From assembly GCA_020719045.1 (NCBI GenBank), contig DYQY01000003.1, positions 62,001-126,000 on the forward strand: a stretch of 64,000 nt of DNA. Reading direction: 5' to 3'. The notes beneath the pieces are model-generated. The model made no database searches. It was not told the origin of the DNA and saw nothing but the letters and a program-made list of their open reading frames with translations. The stretch is from Candidatus Termititenax sp. Lineage in GTDB: Bacteria; Margulisbacteria; Riflemargulisbacteria; GWF2-35-9; DYQY01. The position numbers were made by a program, and so were the translations under genes. Below, piece by piece: positions 35,985 through 45,241 of the stretch (position 1 is its first letter; the number at the start of each line of letters is the position of its first letter).

Positions 35985-36551
35985 ATGCAAATAAAAAAAA
36001 CTGAGTTTATAACAGGCATGACACAAAAAGGTGCATCCTTAAGGCATGAAATCCCACAAATTGCCTTTATTGGCCGATCTAATGTTGGCAAATCAAGCAC
36101 TATTAATGCTCTAGCAAACAATAAGAACCTAGCGAAAACCAGCTCATATCCTGGAAGGACACAGCAAATAAATATCTTCCTTATTAATGATTCAACCTAC
36201 TTTGTTGATTTGCCTGGCTACGGATTTACAAAAACATCAAAATCAGTAAGAGAAAGCATCGGAGAACTAATCGACTGGTATTTTCTTGACTCAGGCTACG
36301 AACCAATGGTTATTGCACTTATCGTTGATGCAAATGTTGGTCCAACAGAAAGCGACGTTGCAATGCTAAACTACCTCGAAGAAAGCGACAGAAACATCAT
36401 TGTTCTAGCAAACAAAATAGACAAAATAAAACAATCTGAGTATGTAAAAAAAATAAGAAAAGTAGAAGAATTCGCTGGAAAAAACACAGTAATTCCTTTT
36501 TCAGCAGAAAAGAAAAAAGGCATCACTGAATTCTTCCAAGAAGCCTTCTAA
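35985..36551 (+). CDS. engB: Ribosome biogenesis GTPase EngB (YsxC/YihA)
   Basis: GTPase needed for 50S subunit assembly; 188 residues. G1 is GRSNVGKSS, G3 is DLPGYG, G4 is ANKIDK (NKxD) and G5 is PFSAEKKKG. PGRTQQINIFLIN between G1 and G3 is diagnostic. In E. coli the same gene (yihA) also lies near the srkA homologue (yihE), so this adjacency may be old. Confidence 0.96.
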   Translation: MQIKKTEFITGMTQKGASLRHEIPQIAFIGRSNVGKSSTINALANNKNLAKTSSYPGRTQQINIFLINDSTYFVDLPGYGFTKTSKSVRESIGELIDWYFLDSGYEPMVIALIVDANVGPTESDVAMLNYLEESDRNIIVLANKIDKIKQSEYVKKIRKVEEFAGKNTVIPFSAEKKKGITEFFQEAF

Positions 36552-36634
36552 TTACACCACTTATATTAGCTGACTTGTATTTACATGTTTCCTTCTCTAC
36601 TATATAAATATTAAAAACACTCAGGACAAAGCAT

Positions 36635-38053
36635 ATGAACAACAATAATCAACTAACTATTAAGGTTTCAGATGATAAACTTCAAGCCTACCTTTATCTC
36701 CAAGATAGCCTTCCAATAGCCAGAGAAACCATCTACAATCTACTCCAATCAAACAATATTATCTTTGGGATTCAAGAAGAAACTATTAACCAGCTGATAC
36801 CAGTAAATAACTCATCAAAAGAATACCTTATAGCTCAAGCTATTCCAGCACAAAACGGAAAAGACTCGCAAACAATCTTTCATTTTAATACCATCCAGAT
36901 TATTGATAGAGAACCATTAAAACGCGAAGATGACTCTGTAGACTATCATAACAAGGGCACTATTGATTATGTTGAAAGTAATGAAGTAATTGCTGAAAAC
37001 GTATTAGCAACTAATGGAATAAATGGTACAAACGTTTATGGAAAACAAATTCTTGCTACTAATGGCAAAACAACAACAATTCGTTTCGACAAAACAGTAA
37101 GCTTTTCAAGTAATGACAATAAATTCAGGTCACTTATTGAAGGACACCCTATTCTTAGGGAAAACATGATAAACATTCAAAAAGAACTAGAAGTAAAAAA
37201 CGTTGACTTCTCTACGGGAAATATCTTTTATAAAGGAGATATCTTTGTTAGGGAAAATATTCGCTCTGGATTTTGCATTAAAACTGATAAAAATATTGAA
37301 ATCAAAGGGTCTATTCACCATTCAGAGATATCAGCAGGGGAAAATATTGTCTGCCATGGAGGCAAAATACCTGGTGAAGAAGGCTCCATCCAGGCTGGAG
37401 GTAACATAACAATCACTTTTATTGATGGTGGAACAATAAATGCTGGCAACAATCTTATAATACAAAAACACCTAATCAACACCCAAGCTATCGCCAACAA
37501 TAGCATTCTATGCGATGAAAAAGAGGGACTAATCCTTGGTGGCACAGTAGTAGCGAAAGAATTGATACAAACCTTTGATTTAGGATCTCCGAATGAAACT
37601 AAAACAGAGGTAATACTTGATAACCTAACCGAAAGACTTGAGAAACTTAAAGAAATTGATGCTACCCAAAAAACAATCAACAAAGAATTACTAGATGGAT
37701 TACCAACTTATCAACGCTTAGAGAAACTTATAAAAAACAAACACTTTATTGATAACATGAATAAAGAGCAAATGGACAGAATTCTCAATACTTTTTCTCA
37801 TCTACATAACACAAGAACTGAAAAACAACAGAACTTAGCAAACCTTGGAAACCAAAAACGCGAAATACTTCAATCAATTAAGTATGGGAAATCTCCTGAG
37901 TTACATATTTATGGAACTGTATATCCAAAGGTACAAATCACAATTAACCATATTCAAACACATATAAAATCACCACTTACAAATATAAAGTTCAGTGTTT
38001 TCAATAATGAGATTCAAATACATACACTTAAACCAACCAATGCGTCACTATAG
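36635..38053 (+). CDS. FapA family (DUF342) polysaccharide/polymer-forming-like protein
   Basis: Protein of 472 residues. The N-terminal domain (1-190) has the FapA pattern of short beta strands with GTNVYGKQI and HPILRENMINI. It is followed by a right-handed beta-helix of short repeats (GNIFYKGDIFVREN, FCIKTDKNIEIKGSIHHSEISAGENIVCHGG, SIQAGGNITITFIDGGTINAGNNL) and a C-terminal coiled coil (about 325-410). DUF342 proteins were named for flagellar assembly in Vibrio but occur widely in non-flagellated bacteria. No flagellar genes are in the window. AGGAC precedes the ATG. Confidence 0.85.
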   Translation: MNNNNQLTIKVSDDKLQAYLYLQDSLPIARETIYNLLQSNNIIFGIQEETINQLIPVNNSSKEYLIAQAIPAQNGKDSQTIFHFNTIQIIDREPLKREDDSVDYHNKGTIDYVESNEVIAENVLATNGINGTNVYGKQILATNGKTTTIRFDKTVSFSSNDNKFRSLIEGHPILRENMINIQKELEVKNVDFSTGNIFYKGDIFVRENIRSGFCIKTDKNIEIKGSIHHSEISAGENIVCHGGKIPGEEGSIQAGGNITITFIDGGTINAGNNLIIQKHLINTQAIANNSILCDEKEGLILGGTVVAKELIQTFDLGSPNETKTEVILDNLTERLEKLKEIDATQKTINKELLDGLPTYQRLEKLIKNKHFIDNMNKEQMDRILNTFSHLHNTRTEKQQNLANLGNQKREILQSIKYGKSPELHIYGTVYPKVQITINHIQTHIKSPLTNIKFSVFNNEIQIHTLKPTNASL

Positions 38054-38099
38054 AATATTTATGCTTAATGCCTTATAATCACTGCTATAAGGAGTATTA

Positions 38100-38849
38100 A
38101 TGGGCGAGAATTTACCTTTTCTTTCTTTAGAAACAGACCAAGAATACATTAATTTGCAGATTGAGCTAGTCAAAATGCAAAAATGGGTTAGAGAAAAAGG
38201 TAAACGCATCATTATAATTTTCGAAGGAAGAGATACCGCTGGTAAAGGTGGGGCAATTATGCGCTTCATGCGCTTCCTAAACCCAAGAGCCTGTCGAGTA
38301 GTAGCATTACCAAAACCCACCAAAATTGAAAAAGGACAATGGTACTTTCAAAGATATATCCAAGTTTTCCCTAACCCTGGCGAGTTTGTTTTATTCGATA
38401 GAAGTTGGTATAACAGAGCGGTAGTTGAACCAGTTATGGGCTTTTGCAACAAAAAACAATACAAACTATTCATGAAACAAGTTATAGATTTAGAAAACAT
38501 GTTTATTGATGATGGTATTACTATAATAAAATTTTGGTTTTCTATTGATAGCGAGGTTCAGAAAAAAAGACTTGAGGAACGAAAAGTTGATCCACTTAAG
38601 CAATGGAAAATGAGCACAGTAGACACTCTTGCACAACAAAAATGGGAAGAATACACTAAGTACAAAGAAGCTATGTTTAAACTAACAGGCACTAAAAAAA
38701 GCCCTTGGGTTATTATTGATGGGAATAATAAAGATATAGCAAGAAAAGAAGCAATGCGATATGTTCTACACCATCATGATTATCCTGGTAAAGGGGACAC
38801 TGGAATCAACCTAACTCCTTCACCAACTATAGTGTCTTATAACCACTAA
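38100..38849 (+). CDS. ppk2: Polyphosphate kinase 2 family protein
   Basis: Transfers phosphate between polyphosphate and nucleotides. The 249-residue protein has Walker A FEGRDTAGKGG, the lid region NPRACRVVALPKPT, and Walker B FDRSWYNRAVVEPVMGF, followed by QKKRLEERKVDPLKQWK, all diagnostic of PPK2. AAGGAG lies a few bases upstream. Substrate class (GDP, ADP or NMP) is not clear. The phosphate uptake genes at the end of the window may feed the same pool, but they are 23 kb away. Confidence 0.95.
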   Translation: MGENLPFLSLETDQEYINLQIELVKMQKWVREKGKRIIIIFEGRDTAGKGGAIMRFMRFLNPRACRVVALPKPTKIEKGQWYFQRYIQVFPNPGEFVLFDRSWYNRAVVEPVMGFCNKKQYKLFMKQVIDLENMFIDDGITIIKFWFSIDSEVQKKRLEERKVDPLKQWKMSTVDTLAQQKWEEYTKYKEAMFKLTGTKKSPWVIIDGNNKDIARKEAMRYVLHHHDYPGKGDTGINLTPSPTIVSYNH

Positions 38850-38851
38850 TA

Positions 38852-39562
38852 CTAAATTTCTCCCTTTAGATATTTTTGACGTTCTTCTTCTGGATACTTT
38901 TCAATAGCATATCTCAGCATCGTTCTAGGCATTGTTTTGTATCTTGACTGAAGAAACTCATCCTCGCTAGTTTTGTCTCTGTTACCAATCTCTCTTAGCA
39001 TCCACCCAACTGCCTTGTGAATAAGATCATGCTTATGGTGTAGCAAAATATCTGAAATTGAAAATGCATCCTTAAAATCCCTCTGACGAATGAAGTAAAA
39101 AGTACTCATGATGGCAATCCGCTGTTTCCACAAATCATCTAATCGCGCCCACTCGTAAAGCAACTGTCTGTCTTTATCCCACAAATAAGGACCTAGCAAC
39201 TTTGGTGTAGACAAGTCTACCAAATCCCAATTGTTAATGCCTGTTATATTATCTAAATATGTTTGAATTATCTCTTCTCTAACTGAAGCTGTGGCTTTTT
39301 CAAACTTAAATATCAAAATAAATACTGCTGTCATTCTTTCCTCATGAATAGATGAAGTTAACAAGCTTGCACAATAACCTAATGGTAAATCCTTATATTT
39401 CTTTGAAATTATTCTTTGCTCAGGAACTGTGACACCAATAAATTTATCTCCTTCGCCATACTCTCCTGGTTTTGTCTTAAAAAACCGCTGATAAATCAAA
39501 GCTTTATCCTTGTTTGACAACTTAAAAAGGTCATCTTTTAAATTTTGCAGACTAATTACCAT
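38852..39562 (-). CDS. DNA alkylation repair protein, AlkD-like
   Basis: HEAT-like-repeat glycosylase family, 236 residues. Recognisable pieces are FIGVTVPEQRIISKKY, NNWDLVDLSTPKLLGPYL, LYEWARLDDLWKQRIAIMSTFYFIRQ, HKAVGWMLREIGNRD and TMLRYAIEKYPEEERQKYL. These include the Trp/Asp/Arg residues that AlkD uses to recognise N3- and N7-alkylated bases. TAGAAT lies 7 bases before the ATG without a ribosome binding site. It is convergent with ppk2. Confidence 0.92.
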   Translation of the reverse strand: MVISLQNLKDDLFKLSNKDKALIYQRFFKTKPGEYGEGDKFIGVTVPEQRIISKKYKDLPLGYCASLLTSSIHEERMTAVFILIFKFEKATASVREEIIQTYLDNITGINNWDLVDLSTPKLLGPYLWDKDRQLLYEWARLDDLWKQRIAIMSTFYFIRQRDFKDAFSISDILLHHKHDLIHKAVGWMLREIGNRDKTSEDEFLQSRYKTMPRTMLRYAIEKYPEEERQKYLKGEI

Positions 39563-39569
39563 ATTTAAT

Positions 39570-39575
39570 ATTCTA
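39570..39575 (-). promoter_or_regulatory. -10 element, probable leaderless promoter of alkD-like gene
   Basis: TAGAAT on the minus strand, 7 bases before the ATG at 39562. Confidence 0.4.
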
Positions 39576-39692
39576 CCCTATATTTACTAAACGACATATT
39601 TCTATTGTTTACAACTCTATATCAAATAAATCTTAACAATTTATCAAATCGACCTTTAAAGTTCTAATTTATACATTATAATAGAAATAACC

Positions 39693-40613
39693 ATGAAAAA
39701 AATTATCATACTAACTTCGCTACTTATTTGTTTGTCCTTTGCTGGACCAATATTTGAGTTTAAATCCAATGTAAAAGAAACTCCTAAATGGATAGAAGAG
39801 TCTTTGGCTGGAATAAAACAAGAAATCAACAGATATGCAATGCCAAGCGGGGTTGTTGGTATTGCCATTAAAGACCTAACTTCTGATGAGTCTTTCTCGC
39901 TTAATGGAAATGTTCCTTTTAATCCAGCAAGCGTTATTAAAATTCCAGTTATGATAGAAGCATACCACCAAGACTCACTAGGAATCATCTCCCTAAATGA
40001 CAAAATGAGACTAAGTAACAGGTTTAAACTTCCAGGGTCTGGAAGTCTTCAATACCATCAAGATGGTGAGCTATTTACAGTTAAAAGACTAATTGAGCTA
40101 ATGATAACTGATAGTGATAACACTGCAACCTTCATGCTCATAGATAAACTAGGAATAGCTAACATCAACTCATACATGAGAAGATGTGGTGTTTACAAAA
40201 CAATAGTAAAAGACCCAACTATGTTTAACAAAGAAAAAGGAAAACACAACATTACCTGCCCAGAAGATATGCTTAAACTAATGGATAAAATGTATAACGG
40301 AAAACTAGTTAATGCTAAGGCTTCTAATGAAATGCTCACAGTAATGAAAGGACAAAGACACAAATGGGGAATTGCCAGATTCTTACCGAATGTAACAATT
40401 GCCAACAAAACAGGTTCTTTAGACTTTGTAAGAAACGACGTAGGCATTATTTATGCTAATAACAGACCATACATTATCTCTATTTTCAGTAGAGAATTAC
40501 CCTCAAACCGCGGAGGAAGCGTTATGGTTGGAGCCTTATCTAAAGTAGTTTATGATGTTAGAAGTCATTGTACATTAAGCAATAAAAACAACGACGATTT
40601 CTCTAATAGCTAG
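39693..40613 (+). CDS. Secreted serine hydrolase, class A beta-lactamase-like fold
   Basis: Protein of 306 residues with a signal peptide ([18 protein letters not shown]). The serine-acylase motifs are in order: S80-V-I-K83, SDN at 141-143 and KTGS near residue 245. The Glu166-containing ExxLN motif of true class A beta-lactamases is not seen, so a peptidase or carboxypeptidase acting on peptidoglycan is more likely than resistance. TATAAT lies 10 bases before the ATG. It is convergent with the cyclophilin gene, overlapping by 4 bases. Confidence 0.85.
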   Translation: MKKIIILTSLLICLSFAGPIFEFKSNVKETPKWIEESLAGIKQEINRYAMPSGVVGIAIKDLTSDESFSLNGNVPFNPASVIKIPVMIEAYHQDSLGIISLNDKMRLSNRFKLPGSGSLQYHQDGELFTVKRLIELMITDSDNTATFMLIDKLGIANINSYMRRCGVYKTIVKDPTMFNKEKGKHNITCPEDMLKLMDKMYNGKLVNAKASNEMLTVMKGQRHKWGIARFLPNVTIANKTGSLDFVRNDVGIIYANNRPYIISIFSRELPSNRGGSVMVGALSKVVYDVRSHCTLSNKNNDDFSNS

Positions 40614-41128
40614 TCGCCTAATAAGTCAGTCCAACACTCAATCTGCATCTGCACATCAGCTGGAATATTTTCTAAGGCACCATCAATCTTTATTGATTCT
40701 ATCTTATCGCCTTGCTCAATCTTGTTAACTACCTCTTGGTCTTTCTTAGCAGCGACTTTACCAAACACAGTGTGTTTGCCATCTAACCATGGGGTGCTTA
40801 CATGAGTAATAAAGAATTGACTACCATTAGTGCCTGGTCCTGCATTCGCCATTGATAAAACACCTGGCTGGTCATGCTTTAAATCCTCACAAATCTCATC
40901 CTTAAAATTATATCCAGGACCACCAGTTCCAGTGCCTAATGGACACCCGCCCTGAATCATAAAATCCTCAATAACTCTATGAAACTTTAGTCCATCATAA
41001 TAACCTCTGCTTGCAAGATTAACAAAATTAGAGACGGTCAGTGGCGTCTTGTCTAAAAACAAATCTAAGCGAATAGACCCTTTGTTTGTTTTTATTGTTG
41101 CTCTAATTGTACCTTTTGGTCTTTTCAT
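40610..41128 (-). CDS. Peptidyl-prolyl cis-trans isomerase, cyclophilin type
   Basis: Cytoplasmic foldase of 172 residues without a signal peptide. Active-site segments are [13 protein letters not shown] (catalytic Arg), [13 protein letters not shown] and [15 protein letters not shown] lies 8 bases before the ATG. It is monocistronic. Confidence 0.95.
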   Translation of the reverse strand: MKRPKGTIRATIKTNKGSIRLDLFLDKTPLTVSNFVNLASRGYYDGLKFHRVIEDFMIQGGCPLGTGTGGPGYNFKDEICEDLKHDQPGVLSMANAGPGTNGSQFFITHVSTPWLDGKHTVFGKVAAKKDQEVVNKIEQGDKIESIKIDGALENIPADVQMQIECWTDLLGD

Positions 41129-41203
41129 AATGACATCTCCATATCTTTAAATTTGAAAATTAGTTTACCAATTTGGATTAAAATAGGCAAATAATATAAA
41201 GTA

Positions 41204-42517
41204 CTAAAGAATTTTTAAATACTCATTTAGTGCTTTAGCATAATAGTCTGGACTACGAGGGTCAGTGTAAACACCACTATTACGTAAATACAAAGAAAAC
41301 TCTTTAAAAAAAGCAAAAGACACTTGCGGTGTTTTATGACGACCAGAGTTGTAATATATATCAACTGTTTTATCAATATCTTTAAGCAAACATACATCCT
41401 CATAAGATAACCAAGGTGTTGAGATAACTTCATATGGTGGAGCTGATAAATAGAGGTAATCATGGTTACTTTTAGCGAACTTTTCCATCTCTGTACCATT
41501 TAATATTTTAAGAAAACCAAGTTGTAACATATCAGGTTTTAGGCTCATAGCATAATCAAACGACTTTTCAAAAGTCTCAAAATCTTCAAACGGCAAACCA
41601 GCTATTAAATCTACATGTAAATGAATATTTTCTCCTATTTCTAGCATATTTGACTTAAGCTTATTTAAGTCAGTTGTGCGATTTATAGCTTTAAGTGTAG
41701 GCAGATGAGAACTCTGAACACCTGCCTCAAGCTGTATAGCATTTTGTGGAGCATTTTTCAGTAAAGCTAAATCTTCTTTGGTTAATAAATCTCCTGATAT
41801 CTCAAAATGAAAAGTTGTTTTTTCATTATGATTTTTAATAATATTTTCCCATATAGGATAATATCTTTCTCTATCCAGATTGAAGGTTCTATCAACAAAC
41901 TTCACAAGTTTAACCTTGCGCTGCATAAAATAATTGATGTCATTAATAACTCGTTCAAAACTAAAATATCGAACCTTGCTTTCAATAGAAGACATGCAAT
42001 ATGCACAACTAAAAGGGCATCCTCGTGATGACTCATAATAAATAATCTGATTGCGAGACTGTTCGATATCAGCATCATCATAGGGGAAAGGAATATAATC
42101 CAAGGAGCATCCATCAGATAGCTCAGGCTTAAAACCTAAATACTCTGTTACTGCTATTTCCCCATCTCCTACTAAAACTGCATCTATTTCTGGATAATCG
42201 CTTAAGATACTATCCTTGCGATACATTACTTCAGGTCCACCAACTGCAACAACTGTTTCAGGCAATAGTTTTTTAAACTCTTTAATAAGTTTAAAGGTCA
42301 TCTCAACATTCCAAATATATACAGAAAATAAAACCATATCAGGTTTTTCATCATAAAGCTCACGCAAAATATCTGTGAACTTTTGCTTAATATTCCATTC
42401 TTTAATCACAATCTCTTGTTTTGGTGCAATTTTCGCTAAATATTTTTGTATGTATCTTATAGCTAAATTTAAATGAATATATTTTGAATTAATCGATGCA
42501 ACAACTATTTTTGTCAT
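41204..42517 (-). CDS. B12-binding-type radical SAM protein (DUF4080-like C-terminus)
   Basis: Protein of 437 residues. The N-terminal 130 residues form a B12-binding-like domain (IVVASINSKYIHLNLAIRYI, VAVGGPEVMYR, IDAVLVGDGE), again without a clear DxHxxG. The radical SAM cluster is CPFSCAYC (CX3CX2C). A HLHVDLIAGLPFEDFETF core follows, and the C-terminal 80 residues resemble DUF4080. This domain set is common in anaerobes and its reaction is unknown to me. TAGAAT lies 6 bases before the ATG, so translation is probably leaderless. It is not closely related to the radical SAM gene at 10735-12210. Confidence 0.85.
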   Translation of the reverse strand: MTKIVVASINSKYIHLNLAIRYIQKYLAKIAPKQEIVIKEWNIKQKFTDILRELYDEKPDMVLFSVYIWNVEMTFKLIKEFKKLLPETVVAVGGPEVMYRKDSILSDYPEIDAVLVGDGEIAVTEYLGFKPELSDGCSLDYIPFPYDDADIEQSRNQIIYYESSRGCPFSCAYCMSSIESKVRYFSFERVINDINYFMQRKVKLVKFVDRTFNLDRERYYPIWENIIKNHNEKTTFHFEISGDLLTKEDLALLKNAPQNAIQLEAGVQSSHLPTLKAINRTTDLNKLKSNMLEIGENIHLHVDLIAGLPFEDFETFEKSFDYAMSLKPDMLQLGFLKILNGTEMEKFAKSNHDYLYLSAPPYEVISTPWLSYEDVCLLKDIDKTVDIYYNSGRHKTPQVSFAFFKEFSLYLRNSGVYTDPRSPDYYAKALNEYLKIL

Positions 42518-42523
42518 AACAAT

Positions 42524-42529
42524 ATTCTA
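42524..42529 (-). promoter_or_regulatory. -10 element, probable leaderless promoter of radical SAM gene
   Basis: TAGAAT on the minus strand, exactly 6 bases before the ATG at 42517; no ribosome binding site. Confidence 0.45.
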
Positions 42530-42644
42530 TGCTGAGTTAAGGGAGAATAATAGTAATAAGTCACCTATTCTTCAAACTCCTTCATCTTTTTACCTTCTTA
42601 AACCTTTGCCTTACCATTTCGCTTATAATTCTTCAACTTCCTAG

Positions 42645-42673
42645 TTGACATTGAAAATACTAACATCTATAAT
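42645..42673 (+). promoter_or_regulatory. Consensus sigma70 promoter of the isc operon
   Basis: TTGACA (42645-42650), 17-base spacer, TATAAT (42668-42673): both hexamers match the full consensus. It is the strongest promoter I see in the window. The expected start is near 42680, leaving a leader of about 22 bases. Confidence 0.88.
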
Positions 42674-42699
42674 CATACCAAACAAGTAGGAATAGTATG
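42674..42699 (+). promoter_or_regulatory. Imperfect inverted repeat, possible IscR operator
   Basis: CATAC (42674-42678) and GTATG (42695-42699) form an inverted repeat spanning 26 bases over the predicted transcription start. This is a suitable place for autorepression by the Rrf2 protein encoded next. It does not match the E. coli IscR consensus closely. Confidence 0.35.
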
Positions 42700-42701
42700 A
42701 A

Positions 42702-43145
42702 ATGAAAGTATCAACAAAACTAAAGTATGGATTAAAGTTATTAATTTACTTGGGAGCAAACCAAGAAGGGAATATTACTTTAAAAGAAGTAGCCGAAAAA
42801 GAGAACATCTCAGTAAAATACCTTGAACAGATTGTCACCATTCTTAGGCCACTACAAATACTTAACTCTACTAGAGGTAATAATGGTGGATATGCTCTTT
42901 CTAAGCATCCAAAGGAAATTTCATTATTTGATATCTTCAATACATTAGAAGGTAACTTCTTTGAAATGAACTGCGTAGAACTACCTGGATCATGCACCAG
43001 TTCTGGCATCTGCCCAACTCGTGATTTGTGGGTAGATATGCGACAACTATATGTTGGCTATCTAAAAGAAAAAACCATTCAAGATTTGGTTAAAAAATAT
43101 AAAGGGAGGAAACAAAATGAATACAGCAATTTATCTAGACCATAA
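42702..43145 (+). CDS. iscR: Rrf2 family Fe-S regulator (IscR-like)
   Basis: Winged-helix repressor of 147 residues. The N-terminal helix-turn-helix is ITLKEVAEKENISVKYLEQIVTIL, followed by STRGNNGGYALSK. The three cluster ligands C91, C98 and C104 match the spacing in IscR and NsrR (CX6CX5C). As the first gene of iscR-iscS-iscU it should sense Fe-S supply and repress this operon. Its 3' end overlaps iscS by 29 bases. Confidence 0.92.
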   Translation: MKVSTKLKYGLKLLIYLGANQEGNITLKEVAEKENISVKYLEQIVTILRPLQILNSTRGNNGGYALSKHPKEISLFDIFNTLEGNFFEMNCVELPGSCTSSGICPTRDLWVDMRQLYVGYLKEKTIQDLVKKYKGRKQNEYSNLSRP

Positions 43146-44286
43146 TGCAACTACCTATGTTGATCCAAAGGTTGTTGACGCCATGTTGCCATACTTTACA
43201 GAAAAGTTTGCTAATCCATCCAGCATCTACAGCATCAGTGAGGAAGTTCAAGCTGACATCCAAACTGCTAGGGAAACAATTCAAAATCTGCTTCACGCAA
43301 AAAATGGAAAAATCATTTTCACTGGAGGAGGAAGCGAATCTGACAACCTTGCAATTAAAGGTTATGCTTACGCTAACCAATCTAAAGGAAAACACATCAT
43401 CACTTCTCAAATTGAACACCATGCTGTCATTCACACTTGTGAGCAGTTAGAAAAAGAAGGCTTCACGGTTACTTACGTGCCAGTTGATGACAAGGGTGTA
43501 GTAAAAATAGAAGAACTTAAGAAAGCTATTAAACAAGATACTATTTTAATAACAATAATGTATGCAAACAATGAAACTGGAGTTATCCAACCTATCGAAG
43601 AAATTATCAAAATCGCTCATCAAACAAAGATTGCAGTACATTCTGATGCAGTTCAAATTATTGGTAAAAAAGAAATTAATATTGAAACACTAGATATCGA
43701 TTTGCTAAGTTTCTCAGCTCATAAATTCTATGGACCAAAAGGCGTTGGTGGTCTGTTTGTTAAAAAAGGTATAAAAATTAACAATATCATCCAAGGAGGA
43801 GGACAAGAATTCAAACTAAGAGCTGGAACAGAAAATACAGCTGGCATCGTAGGAACAGCCAAAGCACTTGAAATAGCAATGCAAAACTGGAAAGAAGAAT
43901 GGGATAAAGAAAAAAAGCTAAGAGATGAGCTTGAAAAATCACTATTATCGCTAATACCAGAATCTCAGGTTAATGGGCATCTAGAAAATCGCCTTGCTAA
44001 CACACTTAACATTATCATCAAATATGTTGAGGGGGAAAGTATGCTATTACTACTAAACTCTAACAAAATATATGCTTCATCTGGTTCTGCCTGTACTTCT
44101 GGCTCACTTGACCCATCACACGTTTTGCTGGCGATGGGCATACCACATGAACACGCTCACGGTTCACTCAGATTTAGTCTTGGCAAAAAAAACACCAAAG
44201 AGGACATAGCAAAAGTTATTGAGGTCTTGCCAGGGATAATAAACAGATTAAGGGCAATGAGCCCTCTATACAAAGGAGGAAAATAA
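43117..44286 (+). CDS. iscS: Cysteine desulfurase (IscS/NifS)
   Basis: PLP enzyme that mobilises sulfur from cysteine for Fe-S assembly; 389 residues. The Schiff-base Lys203 is in SFSAHKFYGPKG, and the persulfide-forming Cys326 in SSGSACTSGSLDPSHVL, the long flexible loop of the IscS/NifS group. GGGAGG lies about 7 bases before the ATG, inside the iscR gene. iscU follows after one base. Confidence 0.96.
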   Translation: MNTAIYLDHNATTYVDPKVVDAMLPYFTEKFANPSSIYSISEEVQADIQTARETIQNLLHAKNGKIIFTGGGSESDNLAIKGYAYANQSKGKHIITSQIEHHAVIHTCEQLEKEGFTVTYVPVDDKGVVKIEELKKAIKQDTILITIMYANNETGVIQPIEEIIKIAHQTKIAVHSDAVQIIGKKEINIETLDIDLLSFSAHKFYGPKGVGGLFVKKGIKINNIIQGGGQEFKLRAGTENTAGIVGTAKALEIAMQNWKEEWDKEKKLRDELEKSLLSLIPESQVNGHLENRLANTLNIIIKYVEGESMLLLLNSNKIYASSGSACTSGSLDPSHVLLAMGIPHEHAHGSLRFSLGKKNTKEDIAKVIEVLPGIINRLRAMSPLYKGGK

Positions 44287-44287
44287 A

Positions 44288-44722
44288 ATGGGAATGAATT
44301 ATAGTGAAAAGGTATTAGATCATTTTAATGATCCTAGAAATGTTGGAGAACTTAAGGATGCAGATGGTGTAGGCACTGTTGGAAACGCAAAATGTGGAGA
44401 TATCATGCAGGTGTATATCAAAGTAAAAGATAACGTTATTACCGATTCTAGCTTCAAAGCGTTTGGCTGTGGTGCTGCTGTTGCAACTTGCTCCATGGCT
44501 ACAGAGCTTATCAAAGGTAAAACTCTTGAGGAGGCTCTTACAATAACAAATAAAGCAGTTATGGAAGCACTAGACGGCTTACCTCCAGTAAAAATACATT
44601 GCTCGGTACTAGCAGAAGAAGCTATTCATGCTGCAATTAATGATTACCTTGTAAAAACTACTGGTGTTGGATTACCAGAAAAAGGATGTACTGGATGCTG
44701 TAGTTCTTGCGGTAAGCACTAA
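44288..44722 (+). CDS. iscU: Fe-S cluster scaffold protein IscU/NifU
   Basis: Scaffold on which IscS builds 2Fe-2S clusters; 144 residues. Ligands C36, D38, C61 and C105 are in NAKCGD, GCGAAVATCSM and IHCSVLAE, matching IscU. A C-terminal tail adds CTGCCSSC (134-141), four extra cysteines not present in E. coli IscU but common in anaerobe NifU-like proteins. No hscA, hscB or fdx follows, so this is a minimal Isc set. Confidence 0.95.
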   Translation: MGMNYSEKVLDHFNDPRNVGELKDADGVGTVGNAKCGDIMQVYIKVKDNVITDSSFKAFGCGAAVATCSMATELIKGKTLEEALTITNKAVMEALDGLPPVKIHCSVLAEEAIHAAINDYLVKTTGVGLPEKGCTGCCSSCGKH

Positions 44723-44761
44723 ACATGGTACAATAGTTAAAAAATTTTGGAGGATTAATTA

Positions 44762-45241
44762 ATGGCAGTGCAACCTATTATTGATTTAGCATCAATAGAC
44801 CTAAAAAAAACAGCTATTTCTAAAGAAAGAATTCTTGAGCTTAATGCCCAAAGAGATGAGTTCGAACAATTAGATACGATTTCTTACATCGACCTTGAAA
44901 ACCTTATTATTATAGGTCAAAAGGAACAAAAGAAAGATGAGTTCTGGACCAGAGGACACATTCCAGGAAGACCAATTATGCCTGGAGTAATGATGATAGA
45001 AATGGCTGCCCAGCTTGGTTCTATTATGTTTCATGAAAAATATCAAACTAATGGCACAAAATTCTTTGGATTTGGTGGAGTTAATAATGTTAAGTTCCGT
45101 GGAGCAGTTCTTCCCGGTCAGACACTAGTTATGGTTGCTAAAGCAATAGCTTTTAAATCAAGAATAGCGATTTTTTATACTCAAGGGTATATTGATGGAA
45201 CTCTTGTGTTTGAAGCAGAAGTTACTGGGCTAATACTCTAA
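44762..45241 (+). CDS. FabZ-like 3-hydroxyacyl-ACP dehydratase
   Basis: Hot-dog fold protein of 159 residues. The catalytic His66 is in RGHIPGRPIMPG and Glu80 in MMIEMAAQLG, both FabZ features. The first 25 residues are longer than usual. GGAGG lies about 7 bases before the ATG, 39 bases after iscU. The stop TAA overlaps the start of the CGGC gene by one base. It may dehydrate acyl-ACP in lipid or lipid A synthesis; placement after isc genes is unusual and no other fab gene is near. Confidence 0.85.
   Translation: MAVQPIIDLASIDLKKTAISKERILELNAQRDEFEQLDTISYIDLENLIIIGQKEQKKDEFWTRGHIPGRPIMPGVMMIEMAAQLGSIMFHEKYQTNGTKFFGFGGVNNVKFRGAVLPGQTLVMVAKAIAFKSRIAIFYTQGYIDGTLVFEAEVTGLIL

Noticed and set aside
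39693-40613. Beta-lactamase giving antibiotic resistance
   Set aside because: The SxxK, SDN and KTGS motifs are present, but the Glu166-type ExxLN motif is not visible, so a peptidoglycan-related serine hydrolase is the safer call.
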